DNA of 64,000 nucleotides from NCBI GenBank assembly GCA_031308135.1, contig JAHLJT010009419.1:64274540-64338539 (forward strand), read 5' to 3'. This DNA is from Acheta domesticus (taxonomy: Eukaryota > Arthropoda > Insecta > Orthoptera > Gryllidae). The position numbers and the translations under genes are program-made. How positions within the stretch are numbered: the first letter of the stretch is position 1; every line of letters begins with the position of its first letter. Positions 1-11,253 of the stretch are shown here, piece by piece. The notes below the pieces were generated by a model. The model did not search any database, had not been told where the DNA came from, and was given only the letters and a program-made list of their open reading frames with translations.

Positions 1-310
1 AGTCACGTATAGTTTTCACACTCATTTAATATTAAAATTCGTTCATGACAATTTTCAGATGAGACCACGGATGTGTAAGTGGATAATATAATCAGTGTAA
101 TGCATTATCTGTGGTTTCACACTACGCGTAGTTTCGACGAGCGGGGCGGTCCCAGCTCGATGTTGTCGATTCCGTTCAGTTTCGACACACCCTATATCAT
201 CATAATCCGTTCTAACGGCCACTCAAAGTTTAACGAACGACGTCACTGCTTGACAGCAACCCGTCCACGCCCAATGGGCCACCTGTGCTTTCACTCTAGG
301 CGCACTCTAG

Positions 311-358
311 GCGTGTGCGTGCGTGTGAGCGAGTGTGTGTGTGTGTCGGGGGGGGGGG
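311..358. repeat. (GT)n and G11 low-complexity run
   Basis: An interrupted GT dinucleotide stretch is followed by 11 consecutive G (348-358). It lies just 3' of the stop codon of the minus-strand exon, so it would be C-rich then CA-rich 3'UTR in the transcript. Confidence 0.8.
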
Positions 359-363
359 CGTGG

Positions 364-508
364 TCAGAGCTCGGTGTTGACGGTGCACGCCGGGTAGAGG
401 CGCAGGCAGTCGCGCTGCTCCTGGCCGTCGCGCGCCGCCTGCACGTAGCGGTGGAAGCGCGCCACCGCAGAGTTCTGCACCGCCGGCTTCTGCAGCTCCG
501 ACGCGTCC
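364..508 (-). CDS. Terminal coding exon of an unrecognised gene
   Basis: On the minus strand a CAG|G acceptor at 509-511 opens a frame that runs 47 complete codons from 507 to a TGA at 364-366; the base at 508 completes a codon split by the intron. The peptide begins DASELQKPAVQ and ends YPACTVNTEL, is rich in R, Q and A, and has two cysteines (CLRLYPAC). Nearly every third codon position is G or C, unlike the AT-rich surroundings, which is what selected coding sequence in a GC-rich island looks like. The other minus frames are open here too but give Arg-rich, low-complexity peptides typical of shadow frames. A possible poly(A) signal, ATTAAA on the minus strand, lies at 25-30. Upstream exons would lie at higher coordinates; none was identified with confidence. 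I do not recognise the family. The paired cysteines near the C-terminus would suit a secreted protein, but that is inference. Confidence 0.55.
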
Positions 509-1460
509 CTGCGCACACCACCACACTCACATCAGCTCAACGAACATGTATTCAAGACTGCGCACATCACCACACCGACATCAGTCACGGGCTCAACGAA
601 CATGCGGACACCAACACAACAAGATACGTCACAAGTACATTGAACAATGGTAAGACAATAATTGAAGTTTTTCCGAACACCTTCACACCGTTGTCAGACA
701 AGAACATAGTGAACAATAAGATATGAATTCAGTATTCCGACATATTGCGTTCAGAAAATCGTACGACATGAATTAAAATGCACACCACCGCACCACCATC
801 AGTCACAAGTACACCAGGCAATGGTAAGACATACATTCAATTTTTTTGCGCACCATCGCCCCTCTATCAGCCAAGAGCACAGTGAACATTAAGAGATTAA
901 TTCAATTGCCATCAAACGCCGCGCTGAGAAGATGGAGCGACATGAATTCAAATACCTGCGCACACCAGAAGCTATAGGTGTGATACGCTTGCTCTGCGAT
1001 CAATGGTATGACAATAATTGAAGCCTTTGCGCACACCAAAGCACATCATTAAATCATGGACTTAGCGTAGTATCATAAGACTCGAATTCACGTTTCTGCA
1101 CATACCAACCTCCGAGATATGTCTCGAGCAAAGCAGAAAATAGTGTTGTGAATTTAAATCTCTGCGTGCAATGAAAGTTGCAACAAAATATCACAAGCAG
1201 CCAAGAGCACAGGAGACATATGCTAAGTCGAAAACTCAATATCAGCACCCAGTAATCATTCATCGCTCAGTCACGTGCACAGTAGGATATGAGTTCAAGT
1301 TTCAGCATACGAACACGCTGCGATCGGTCACGGACTGAGTACACAATAGTAAGGAATGGATTCCAGACCCTGCGCATGCCAGGCAAACTAAGCTCAATCA
1401 ATGGGCATGTTAGAGACTTTGAAGGCAAGCATTGAAGTCTCGTTGCACACCCCACTTCGT
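509..1460 (-). repeat. Intron made of degenerate ~70-bp repeats with acceptor-like motifs
   Basis: The plus strand repeatedly shows a motif like TGCGCACACC followed by text such as CAGTCACAAG and CAATGGTAAGACA. The motif recurs near 511, 560, 606, 680, 780, 848, 957, 1029, 1098, 1160, 1303, 1372 and 1443, often about 70 bases apart. On the minus strand the motif reads GGTGTGCGCAG, the same as the real acceptor of the 364-508 exon. Several copies (560, 957, 1098, 1160, 1372) keep the CAG. Divergence between units is high, so this is an old tandem expansion. The stretch reads as the 3' part of the intron upstream of that exon. Confidence 0.5.
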
Positions 1461-1654
1461 AAGGAGACCTAATAAAATACGATAGAGCGTCTGATTAAAC
1501 CCTGAACTCACCATAGTGACGTGGCACAGCCTATAATGGTAAACGTTTGTTCTAGCAACCTGTGCCTACACTACACAGTACAGTCATAGAGCAAATGTAG
1601 AATGGTACAAGGTACATTAATATTATTTTACACATCAACCGAAGTACCACATAC

Positions 1655-1730
1655 GTCGGGAGACCAATCGGGAGGTTAAAACTCGTCCCGGGTAAGCCGG
1701 TGCCCTACTGTAAGAGATATCTCGAGGCAG
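1655..1730 (+). repeat. SINE family 1 fragment (3' body)
   Basis: The text GGGAGACCAATCGGGAG, then TCGTCCCGG, GCCGGTGCCC and a GAGATATC segment, matches the 3' half of the long SINE seen at 63736-63830 and 11480-11580. Both ends are lost and no target-site duplication is visible. Confidence 0.6.
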
Positions 1731-1759
1731 ACAACCCCGCTAGCGGGCGGCCAATGACC

Positions 1760-4600
1760 TGACGTTACAGTGGGGACGGATATCTTCCATGTAGGTACGG
1801 ATATCTTACATTCACTATCCTAACGAAACTAATGACTATAGCAGTTGACGCGATCAGAAACAATATTGAATCAACAGAACCAGCAACTCTAGCTCATAAC
1901 TGTTGTCCCATCGCAGGGCGCACAATAATTGTACATCCTGCAACAGATCGAAATTTTGACATAAAAATTTATTTAATATGAAATATCACATTCTAGTTAA
2001 ATTGCGTTTGCTTCTTCTATAAATCAAGAATATTTATTCTCAAAACAATACACACTTACTGCAAATACGTTGATTGATTTGTAAATTTCAAACAAATACT
2101 TTGACAGTTTTGAGTTCATTTGATTTACTTTCGTCAAAATGCAGTAAAATTTAATGTGACGTATCGAGAATTGCAATCTGCGCACTTTTTCTTCATATTC
2201 AGTATCCATTCCCCGCCGCTCTACACACTGGAATGATGAATCCAATTTCCAACACAGCATGGTTAGAAACACTTGAAAACTGGATATCTTCGCTCTCAAA
2301 CAGTACTCGAGTGATATTTATTTTCGTCGTTAAACGTACCCCAGAATTATTAAGAAAATACAAATACCCAATCCCCACCCCCACCGACTCTACTCTTGCC
2401 ACAACTAGCAAAAGGAGAACTCAACAAAACATGCGCTTAGTGAAACTACATTTGCTCAGAAGTTGAAGTCAATTTAATGCGTTATCTAAAACGAGAGGCA
2501 ACACGAAAAAAATTGATGATCAGAGGTATTGATTGGTCACTTGCGTAACTGACACATAACGGAGACGTACTTTAGTTTCCAGTTTCTCTATGGGCTGCAA
2601 ATTTCCTCGTTAGCCAAACGCGTGCTTGGGTCGGGCATGTTTGCGGATCAGTGATTAACGGGAGAGACTCATTGCATGCAAAATCGGGGCCAATAAAGTT
2701 ACAGAGGCGGAGTGACTAGCAGAGGCACAGGACCCGTTCATCTGAGTTCTAATGGCACGCGACTCAGATATCGGCTTAGTTTGCTTCAGGGGAACGGATT
2801 TTGATGTAGACGCACGGGTGGAAACAGAGAACATTCATGCTGCTAGGAAGTAAGATGCTACAGTAAAAATGTAAATTGCAAGTTCTCTCTCCATTTTGTC
2901 TTCCTCTACGTGCCCCTCTTCCCGATTGTACCTCAGTACAAAATAAAAACTTGACTTATTTATTTTCTAAAAATATATTTTTTTTGCAAAACACTAGTTT
3001 GCTACAATAGCGCCTGTGGACTCTCATATACTTAATTGACGCTTTATGAATCGCTAGATTGTACATTCAAATCTTTATTAAGATACTATATTTTGTCAAT
3101 GTTAGCAGTTTCGGAATAGGCAAAAATGAAAAATCGATAATTTGGCGTTGTCGATATTGTGAAATTGAGTACTTGTGGCTTTAAATTCAATCCGAACGAG
3201 CGGAAATTTTTTAAATGACACTTGTCATTGGAAATTGTCTTACAACAGAATGCGTCTGTAAATTATCGGGATTAATGGTTGGGAAAACAGAGGTGAGATT
3301 CTCGAACTTGCTAATTCCCCATTGGGTAATCACACGCTGGTTAAATCAAATCACTTCATTTATACATAATTTCCACATGTATGCAGACTGTACACAGTTA
3401 ATTTATTCTACGTAAGCAACATTACACTAATCTATGCATGCAAATTTACACTAATTGGCAGGTGTCAATAAGATTGCAACATTGCCACATCGACAAATCA
3501 TTACCATTTCCGAGCTCGGAGCACGACACTAGGACCGGTTCGTTCAAACGCTAGTTCAACTTTGCGGACTACCCCTCCTTGTTCATTGACGGCGTTCATA
3601 GGCTCAGGGCGAGCTGAGGTGACGAATTACTCACAATGTGGGATTCCCTCATATTCCAATATCCTAATTTCACCATCTTCATTAGGTTTTCCTTCCAGTT
3701 TCCCTGTTCCTTTGAGAAAATGCTGAGTTGTTCTTTTGTTTTGCTTTAGGACATTAATGTAATTTTACTGTGTGTAGTAACTGTACCAGATAAATCTCAT
3801 AACTCACAGTAGAGTTATTCAAATATTCATTATTCATGTTCTCGCGGCAGTAAGTCAATTCCATCACGGAAGTAAGTCTCAATATGGGATAATAGTCTGA
3901 ATCCTTAACCGACTTGTCTTTGCAAATACATATATTAGGAAGTCGAAAATACCTGCCAATAATGCTCGTTGCTATTTGTACTCAAAATCCAACTTAAAGT
4001 ATTTATGACTTATGGAAAGGATCCTATTGCCGAAGAAATCGTTAACAGATTGCACATATCCCCATGGTAAGTCACAAACAGTTTTAACAGCTTTTGACAT
4101 AAATACTAGTAAAACACGTACTTCAATGCATAATAATTATGCAGAAATGTCCACCGTGATGTGACCTTTACCCAGGAAACTATGTCCTAACATGCCAAAA
4201 TGTTTCACTATTCAAAACATGCCTTCCCTAATGCTCTGCTTCATTCCTTCTCGTCTGCTACCCACTTCTCAGTACTCAAGCATGCCAGGAGCCCATGTTT
4301 GGAAAAATGATGTCAGTACACAAAATTCTAAAACATGCGGAACAAGGCATCTTCTTGCAATTTTTTTGCCTTTTCAAGCAAGTGCTTTGCATGAAAACAG
4401 AAACGAAGAATACTGAAAGAAAAGAGTTCCAAAAATAAAGTATAGAGTAACCTTTAGTGCTTCGTAACAGTTGCACATAAGAAAGCTACAGTATGAATTT
4501 TCTTATATGACTAGTTCCATCGAAGACAATTCGGAGAGTACGTTCGAGGAGAAAAATGACAAATAAAGTTTTAAAAATCATTAAATGTGAAAGGGCCCTC
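1760..4600. other. AT-rich intergenic or intronic DNA, nothing recognised
   Basis: Open frames here are short, start at random and have no recognisable motif or codon bias. There is a short direct repeat (ACGGATATCTT) near 1786-1806 and scattered A/T homopolymers. No RNA gene or element end was identified. Confidence 0.6.
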
Positions 4601-4632
4601 ATAATTTGCTTTAGGAAAAAAGGAACAATAGC

Positions 4633-4695
4633 GAAAGAGGAGAGCGTAAATATCTTCGCTTACAGCGAGTGAAGAGATTTACGCTTTCCTCTTTC
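4633..4695. ncRNA. 63-nt near-perfect hairpin, possible pre-miRNA
   Basis: A 28-base left arm (4633-4660) pairs with a 28-base right arm (4668-4695) around a 7-base loop. Read on the plus strand, 25 positions are Watson-Crick, two are G-U and one is an A-G mismatch. The size fits a short insect pre-miRNA, though the loop is small. The flanks do not extend the pairing, so it is not obviously the centre of a larger palindromic transposon. It could also be a relic of a foldback element. I do not recognise the arm sequence as a known miRNA. Confidence 0.35.
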
Positions 4696-4699
4696 TTGG

Positions 4700-5540
4700 G
4701 CATTTTACCATTGTGGTGATGGTATTTGTCCTCACAGTAGGTGAATGGTATTGACGATGAGAATAAATGAATAATCATAGATGATGTGAGAGCTTGATGG
4801 TTTACGTGGTAGCACGAACCAATCAGGTCACAATTACACGCCTTTGTATGGGTTTGGGGACGTCAGAGGCTGATGCCTAGATTGCGGATATACTCTCACA
4901 TATGGGATGCAACGTAGCGTTATTTGTATCACAAGAAAGATCTGTTCCCTCTATGACCACTGGCCATGAAATGACCTCTATGACCACTGAATACGGGCGA
5001 TGCCAGGACTTAATCAGTCGTCGAATGCAGAGGTACCTCGCGTCAACTCTACACGGCTGCTGTTCCAAGACACAAGACACAAAACACAAGACACGGATCC
5101 ATCCAGGCCAATAATAGGATACACCTGCTTTTCCAAAACAGGAAAATTCAAAGCCAGTCAATTGTAAACTGATAGTTTTAATTGAGAGACGTGGAGGTGG
5201 AGAAGGGAGGGTCACGGAAAATGAGACGGGCATAACTGCGTTCTGACGAGCGTCGCCCCTTTGGAATCCGGTTCCGACTGGGAGCAGTAGGTCGCAGACG
5301 CCAAACGAGTTGGAGTTAAGCAACTTAGCAGGAATTTACGGCGAAGCCATAAAGCCAGAATTGCCACAGGAGTTCAAAAGGTCTGAAGAGACTCAAGTAC
5401 ACGATCATCTGCGAAGGAAATCCAAACAAAACTTGGATGAAACTTTACTGTTAGAGAATTACCTCATTAGCTCATTTTTAAACAGATGAGAAATAGTGTT
5501 CACCGAATAGCCTAGAACTAAAAATAGCGCAATGGGATTC

Positions 5541-5604
<64 letters not shown>

Positions 5605-6480
5605 TATATATAAGATTGTAATTCATGAGCTTTGACTCCATTATTAAACCTTTTCCGGAGATTCTTAGGGACATAGAACTAAATGAAAATAACTTGCACA
5701 GTACAGTAGATTCCAGTTTCAGTCCTAGGTATTAGTAACAATGTAGAATGGGAAGTTTCATAAAACGTGGGTCACCGTTGATATTTACTGAAAACTAATG
5801 TTTCTCTTTAAAAAAGTATTTAATTCTAATCTTATTGGAATAATTCGAATCCAGAATTTATAGATTTCAAAAATAGTACGATCTTGAACTGTAAGAGTCA
5901 TGCTAGACCCTTTGTGATCACAGGTGTAAAATATCTTTGAAGGTCTCCCATTCATGCTCATTCGCGGAAGGAAACGTAACAAACCATCAGGGCAAAACCT
6001 AACGATTGTTCCATTACCTCATCTGACTCTTTTTAATCAAAGAACAATTAATGTTTGTAGAAAGCCTGCGGCTGACAAAAGTAAAGTGAAATGATTTACG
6101 CAAACTTCCCTGCCCTTCCCTCCGACTCCAGTCTTTACTACAGACAATTCCTGGATCATTAGACATGCATGACGCCGTACAAGATGAAGTAATTACCCTG
6201 TTTTAAATGAAAAGTGCCAAAAATCGTAAACACTTGAGTTCCTCCGAATTTATGTTATCGGTGGAGTCGACCGTCGGGCAAGTTTACAAAACCATTTTAC
6301 TAGTAAATATTTGGTATTTCAGAAAAATTTCTGCATCATTTTTGTATCATTTCATTAAAAAATTCTGCATTTTTTAAAACTGAGACGAAAATTTTCTCTA
6401 TCCCACGTATCCCCTCATTTGTCTTTAATATTAAAAAAAGTTCTGCTTCACAGGGTTCTCACAAAAACCTCCTCCAAAGA
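4700..6480. other. AT-rich DNA with one microsatellite, no gene seen
   Basis: A 15-base segment (CCTCTATGACCACTG) is repeated 27 bases apart at 4948 and 4975. The longest open frame on the minus strand (4877-5323) shows no domain and no codon bias and is not called. The rest is AT-rich without recognised content except the microsatellite listed separately. Confidence 0.55.
5544..5612. repeat. (AT)n microsatellite
   Basis: About 50 bases of alternating A and T, a CACACA interruption, then another AT run. Confidence 0.95.
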
Positions 6481-6529
6481 AATGTGACAAGTCGTCACAA
6501 CATCTTTTTGGGTTTCAGGTCATTCCCCA

Positions 6530-6800
6530 GTAACTCCCACGCCGAGGCCCACCGGAGGTACCTAAGGAGCCTGTCGCCAGATATGCTGAGAACGTCTGTC
6601 TGGTGGTCTAAATGCTTCCTGACCCTCTTCCCACTAATTAAGGCCGCGTGGCCCGCCGCGCCTGCCACCGCTCCCGACGCGCAGGCAGAAGTCACATCAC
6701 GCACGACACCAGCAGCTGGGGCACCGGAAGAGCCGGGCAAATCGCAATGCTGTTATCGATCATTCTCGCTGGCTTGCTACAATGAGTTTCTTAGTCTCGG
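6530..6800. other. GC-rich island, possibly old coding sequence
   Basis: A short GC-rich block in AT-rich DNA. On the minus strand it has an open frame of about 85 codons that could begin after a CAG near 6760 and ends at a TGA at 6495-6497. The peptide contains runs such as AGAAGHAALISGKRVRKHL but matches no family I know, and the plus strand is also open. It is left as an island, not called as an exon. Confidence 0.35.
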
Positions 6801-6829
6801 AGAGCGAGCCTTCCTAATCTGCCTGTGAA

Positions 6830-7390
6830 ATCTATTCGTAGGTCCCTGTTAGGTACCGGAATTATCGGAAGAGTTCATTCTTGGCTCTTGTCGTCCGAGC
6901 GTGCTCTTTGCGCAGTTTGCTGATAGTGTTGATAATTTTTTCTTGTGAAAAGCACCATGAGCTCCCTCACAAACGGGAAATAATGTGATAGATAATTTTT
7001 AATAACTTTAATAATAAAAATTAATTTAAAACAGAATTTTAAAACAATGACATTACTTCCGTGCTAGTAAAACGTTCCGTAAAGATCTTCAACGTCCCAA
7101 TGTTCAACAAGCTCGAATTTAATTTCGTTTTCATCTTAAATCCTGCTCCTTTCAATAAAAATAATTGAACGCATTTAAGATGTTTAATAGAAATATTGGA
7201 GCGATAAACGGTGTGAGAGATGCGGCGACGCTTCCAGCTTTCGTTGTCCTTGTTGCTGTTTCGTCTGCCGACGCGAAAGGCAACAAGGCTTAGTACTGGT
7301 ATTGTTCGGCCTTGATGACGGCGGTGCTGGAACGGTTCGGTGCGCTGGTCTAGAAGCCGTAAACAATAGGAATGGAGCGTCGTTTTGTCA
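6830..7390. other. No recognised content
   Basis: AT-rich except a mildly GC-rich part at 7190-7390. Overlapping short frames on both strands have no motif. Confidence 0.5.
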
Positions 7391-7392
7391 GA

Positions 7393-7580
7393 TCTTGTCA
7401 CTGATTCTGGTAAAGTTACCGGGTTGTGACGAAATCACTGGATTCCGATGGTCCCGGAATTCTGGTGAAGTCACCGCATGGTGGAGAAGTCACTGCATAC
7501 TGGAGAAGTCATTGGATTCTGGGAAAGTCAGCGGACTCTGGAAATGCCACCGAGTTCTGGGAAAGTCACCACATTCTAGT
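7393..7580 (+). repeat. Degenerate 19-bp minisatellite
   Basis: About nine units of 19 bases resembling GAAGTCACTGGATTCTGGG. Clean boundaries fall at 7562-7580 and at 19-base steps before it. Units differ by several substitutions and the 5' units are the most decayed. The frames across it are by-products of the repeat. Confidence 0.75.
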
Positions 7581-7599
7581 GAGAGGCGTGTACGGATTA

Positions 7600-9240
7600 C
7601 GGTCAATAACAGAAGTGCACCACCGGCCATAGAGTTGAACCCTCAGCTAGACCTCTCACGTTTTACCATTTCTCATTTGGCTGAATGACAGAGGTGTGGG
7701 CCTTAGTTATTTCGATGCCATTGCTATCAAATCAACTCTGCAGTCCGATTGTAAAATCAATTAGACTCTATTAAACTGTAGCAAAAATTTCCTGTTGTGA
7801 AATATTGTCAACAACTCTCGAAGCTATCATTTGTTCATAATGAAACTGTGTTGGAAAAATGGTGGGAGAGGGGTACTGAAACTCACAAAACGTGCTCATA
7901 TGATACACGCCTAGCAGCAATTACATGAAGCATTCATGCAGTAGGGAGTGCCACATATTTATTTTGCACCATTTTATTTTTCAAGCGCGTGATATTACTT
8001 ATAACGTCTTATTTTTCAAACATTAGAGAAGAGTTTGAATATTTGTTTACAAACAGTTAGACATGGCTACGATTATTAAAACTAATTATTAAAATTAATT
8101 ATAGACGGCATAACTCACGCTCAAAAAATATTCCGTTAAAAGAAGATATATGTTCTAAACTTCGTTACCAATAAGGGTGGATAATGGAAATGTGAGATAT
8201 AATGCTGTATATCCGATTTAATAATATTAAATGAAGGCGATGCATAATTTGTGCCCTTGGTAATAACGAATATTCCACGAGCTATTTTATCATCGAGAAT
8301 TTTCTTCTTCTTCGTGTTTCATCGTCTGTCAATATAAAAAGTTACATCTATAATAGCCTGGGTCATGATACAAAAAAAAACGGTTTTAGACTGGATGGTG
8401 TCATTTATTTCACATCTAATAATAAAGTGTTTTATTTTATTCCCCGACCGTTTTGTATGTATGTATTACTGTACTGTATAATATCCTTCTTTTTAAACCT
8501 AGAATTAAATCTTCAATTAACATTTCAAATTAACTTTTCAAACCTATTTAAACTTTTAATTAACTCAAATATTTATATTTGCAAAATGTATCATTTTTCA
8601 TATAGAATAATTGTACAAAATAATATGATTGTATATATCAAAATAAAATATTTGCAACAGTCATTCTATGCAATATTTGCATACTTCTATTTGACAATCG
8701 GAAACAACAAATTGACAAGTTTCACAATCAATCGCAGAGTCCTGTCGGAGAAGGACTTGAATCGACCACCTCGAAATATATACCAACACAAATATATGCA
8801 CAATCACTACTCGCAAACAATCTACTTGACAACACAGGAACTATAAAAAGACTTCAAAGATATCATCCTTTAAACCTTACATTTAATTTGTGAATAATTA
8901 ATTTGTTTATTCACGTGTTCGTTTATTTATGAATCTATGTTTTATGTAACTATTATATTTTGTAATTTTACGTAGCATATGATGTAATAATCGCCTGGGC
9001 AACCCCAAATCGTCAGTATAACTAAATTATTAATGGAATTCCAAGAATAAACGTGTTTGAAATTATAATACGTATAATTTTTCAAAATTACAAAACCCAA
9101 ATAAAAATATATGAAAAATTTGCCTTGGGTAGATAACACAGGGTATGTCTCCTGCGTATTTGTGTGTCTGATAGCAATCGCGAAGAGGCGTCCATTTGTT
9201 GGCTCGTTGATTTCTTTTTTCGACGTCACATGAAAGTCAA
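7600..9240. other. AT-rich DNA, no gene recognised
   Basis: Very AT-rich. An open frame at 8427-8846 encodes a low-complexity F/I/L/N/Y-rich peptide expected by chance at this composition. No repeat family was recognised. Confidence 0.55.
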
Positions 9241-9249
9241 GCAATGTTC

Positions 9250-9349
9250 ATGAAGTGGTTCAGCGAGAGAAGCGAAGCTGTTGCAGGAGCACTGACATCG
9301 ACAAACGATCGCTGCGTGCTCTGCAGAGCACGTGACATACTTCGCGCTG
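9250..9349 (+). other. Possible non-coding first exon with strong splice donor
   Basis: A locally GC-richer stretch ends in GCGCTG|GTAAGTAAG at about 9349/9350, a near-ideal 5' splice donor. It begins near a TTCAGC initiator-like motif (about 9257) and contains an 18-base perfect palindrome with an overlapping CACGTG E-box at 9329-9334. No ATG-initiated frame crosses the donor convincingly, so if real this would be a 5'UTR exon. Support is a donor motif and composition only. Confidence 0.25.
9315..9332. promoter_or_regulatory. 18-bp perfect palindrome with adjacent E-box
   Basis: CGTGCTCTGCAGAGCACG is its own reverse complement, and the CACGTG core at 9329-9334 overlaps its right end. Palindromes of this length can be homodimer binding sites. 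The role is inferred. Confidence 0.3.
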
Positions 9350-9359
9350 GTAAGTAAGC

Positions 9360-10660
9360 CTATTTTTTTCTTTAAACTGTTAAAGCTTGAGAATTAATAG
9401 AAGTCTTTCTGTTGTGCATTTTAAGTTCATAATACCTTCTATTGAATTCGTGTGGATTCTCACTCAATTATCCATTTGATTCACAGTATCTCTAAAAACC
9501 CTTTTAAACAATTTCTCTTTCTGTTTTTGTAAGGTGCAGCATAGATTATTTCGATTTTCTCTTTTAATGAGTGAAGAGACGCTGGTGAGCAGGTGTGCCA
9601 ACATTTTGCAAATCGCTTTAATTTCACCCACTGACTCTTATTCATACTTGCTTTTTAAGAATATTGATGATTAAACGACGTACCTTCATTTCTTCTTATG
9701 AATAGGTTGTTGATTTTATTACAAATAATTCCACACATACAGGAGGTAAAAATAATTTTAGCCAGCTTTATTGAAAAAGGAAGAAACGATACTGATTATT
9801 GATTTGAACTTAAAAAAACGTAATTCGAAGCAATGAAGTTGATGACGCAAGTTGAATTGAATTAAAATACGTAATATTAATCAAATTAGCAATTTTAACT
9901 CATTCATTCATTGGTTGCACTTATCCTTCTCTAATATCTTAATTACGCACAACTCTCTCAAATATTCAATATTCTTACTCATCAACAATTTAGAGTTTAT
10001 AACGACATCTTGTTCCCAAACAAACTATTACATGTTGCCGTTGACAGCCCATTATTACTTAACGAACAGTTGTTTCGTGCCTGCAATGGGCCTATTAGAG
10101 AATTCAAGATATTTTTCTCCTGCAATTATTCTAATATTCTTATATCATATATTTTATTTCGAGAAATTTTAGAATCTTAATAAACGATGTTTAGATATAA
10201 TGGGTATTTAGGATGACTAAGTGGATGACTGAATGAATAATGGATGATTGAATGGATAATGGTAAGTGAGTTGATAAATGTCTAAGATCATCTGTTCTTA
10301 AATGTGTACTATGAGTGGGTTATGAAATCAAATGATATTTTATTCAGCTCTATATTCCGTTTACTACGAGATTTTTATATAGTTCGTATTTTATATTTTT
10401 TAAAAGTTGCCCTGTTCTTTGGATGAAATGAATTTGTAAATTGGACAATTTAATATCGAACAGTAAATAAATAAATAGCATAAAATATCATTTTTAGAAT
10501 AAATTATAGAAATGTGTGATTTCTTTGCAACGATGACTGTTGCTGAACAGCGCGAAGTTCCCCAGATATGATTAGATTACTGAATAACCTTGTCGTTACA
10601 ACATTCAGAACGCTAAATATTGTCACGCTGAATACATTTCTTCCGCCATGGAACTATCCA
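9360..10660. other. AT-rich DNA, nothing recognised
   Basis: No long frame with coding character and no repeat ends. A short GGATGA/GAATGA-like repetition occurs at 10210-10275. Confidence 0.6.
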
Positions 10661-10664
10661 TCTG

Positions 10665-10970
10665 AGGTAGATATCCCCCCTCCCCCAGGGCGGGGCTGGC
10701 GAGTGTCGCGGCCCCAAGTAGGCCGCGTGTGCGGCACCTGCCCTGCGATCGCCAACCAGAGCCCCCGCACCGTTAGGGCGCCCAGCAGCAGAATCCCGTC
10801 GGGCGGGCGAACAGGCAGGAGGCGGGAAAAAATAGACGCGCGGGTCACTGGGCCACAGGCTCCGCAGGCGGCTTTGGACGCGGCCCCTGCCACCGCGCGC
10901 GCGGGATTCCCGCTGCCGCACCCAACCCAAGCCGCGAGTCGTCGCCTTTCTTCGAAAACACTTCGGCATG
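10665..10970. other. CpG-rich island
   Basis: About 300 bases of strongly GC- and CpG-rich sequence between AT-rich flanks. Several frames are open on both strands because stop codons are rare at this composition. None gives a recognisable domain, so it is left as a CpG island that could be a promoter or a decayed exon. Confidence 0.5.
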
Positions 10971-11022
10971 ATTTTCTGTGGTTTTTATATAACGTTAAAA
11001 AACCTTTTACAAATCTGAGATC

Positions 11023-11241
11023 AGTCGGCCCCGTGGCCGAGATCACTAGACAGTAGTGCCTTAGTGATTATGGACCGTGGGGTTGCGGGTTCGAGTCCCG
11101 CCTCGGGCATGGTTTGTATGTGTTTGTCCTTTCACCCCCTATCATCACCATATCGTTTCATTCCTCAATGCCATAACAGTAACTATCCACATAGTGATAG
11201 CTTATGACCAAGTAGTTGATGCGACCTTCAAATTTAAAAAA
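11023..11241 (+). mobile_element. Complete tRNA-derived SINE (family 2) with 12-bp TSD
   Basis: A 219-base element with a tRNA-like head carrying an A box (TGGCCGAGATC, 11034-11044) and a perfect B box (GGTTCGAGTCC, 11088-11098), a short unique body, and a terminal A-rich tail. It is bounded by the 12-base direct repeat AAATCTGAGATC at 11011-11022 and 11242-11253, so both ends are exact. It sits at the 5' truncated end of an older SINE of another family. The last 30 bases before the tail match the 3' end of the LINE at 57668-59391 at 23 positions, so that LINE type is the likely source of its mobility. The tRNA-like head is not a functional tRNA gene. Confidence 0.85.
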
Positions 11242-11253
11242 AAATCTGAGATC

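Noticed and set aside
4877..5323. 148-codon minus-strand frame
   Set aside because: No recognisable domain, no codon bias and an overlapping plus-strand frame. Nothing supports translation.
8760..8880. Peptide LLANNLLDNTGTIKRLQRYH followed by PLNL, reminiscent of a LINE C-terminus
   Set aside because: Too short, with no neighbouring RT motif in any frame. It may be chance or a very old relic.
10613..11056. Several overlapping frames in the CpG island
   Set aside because: Stop codons are scarce at this composition. None of the three translations resembles a known family and no splice sites fit.
11023..11112. Genuine tRNA gene
   Set aside because: A and B boxes are good, but the sequence continues into a SINE body with an A-rich tail and target-site duplications, and the acceptor stem does not pair convincingly by eye.
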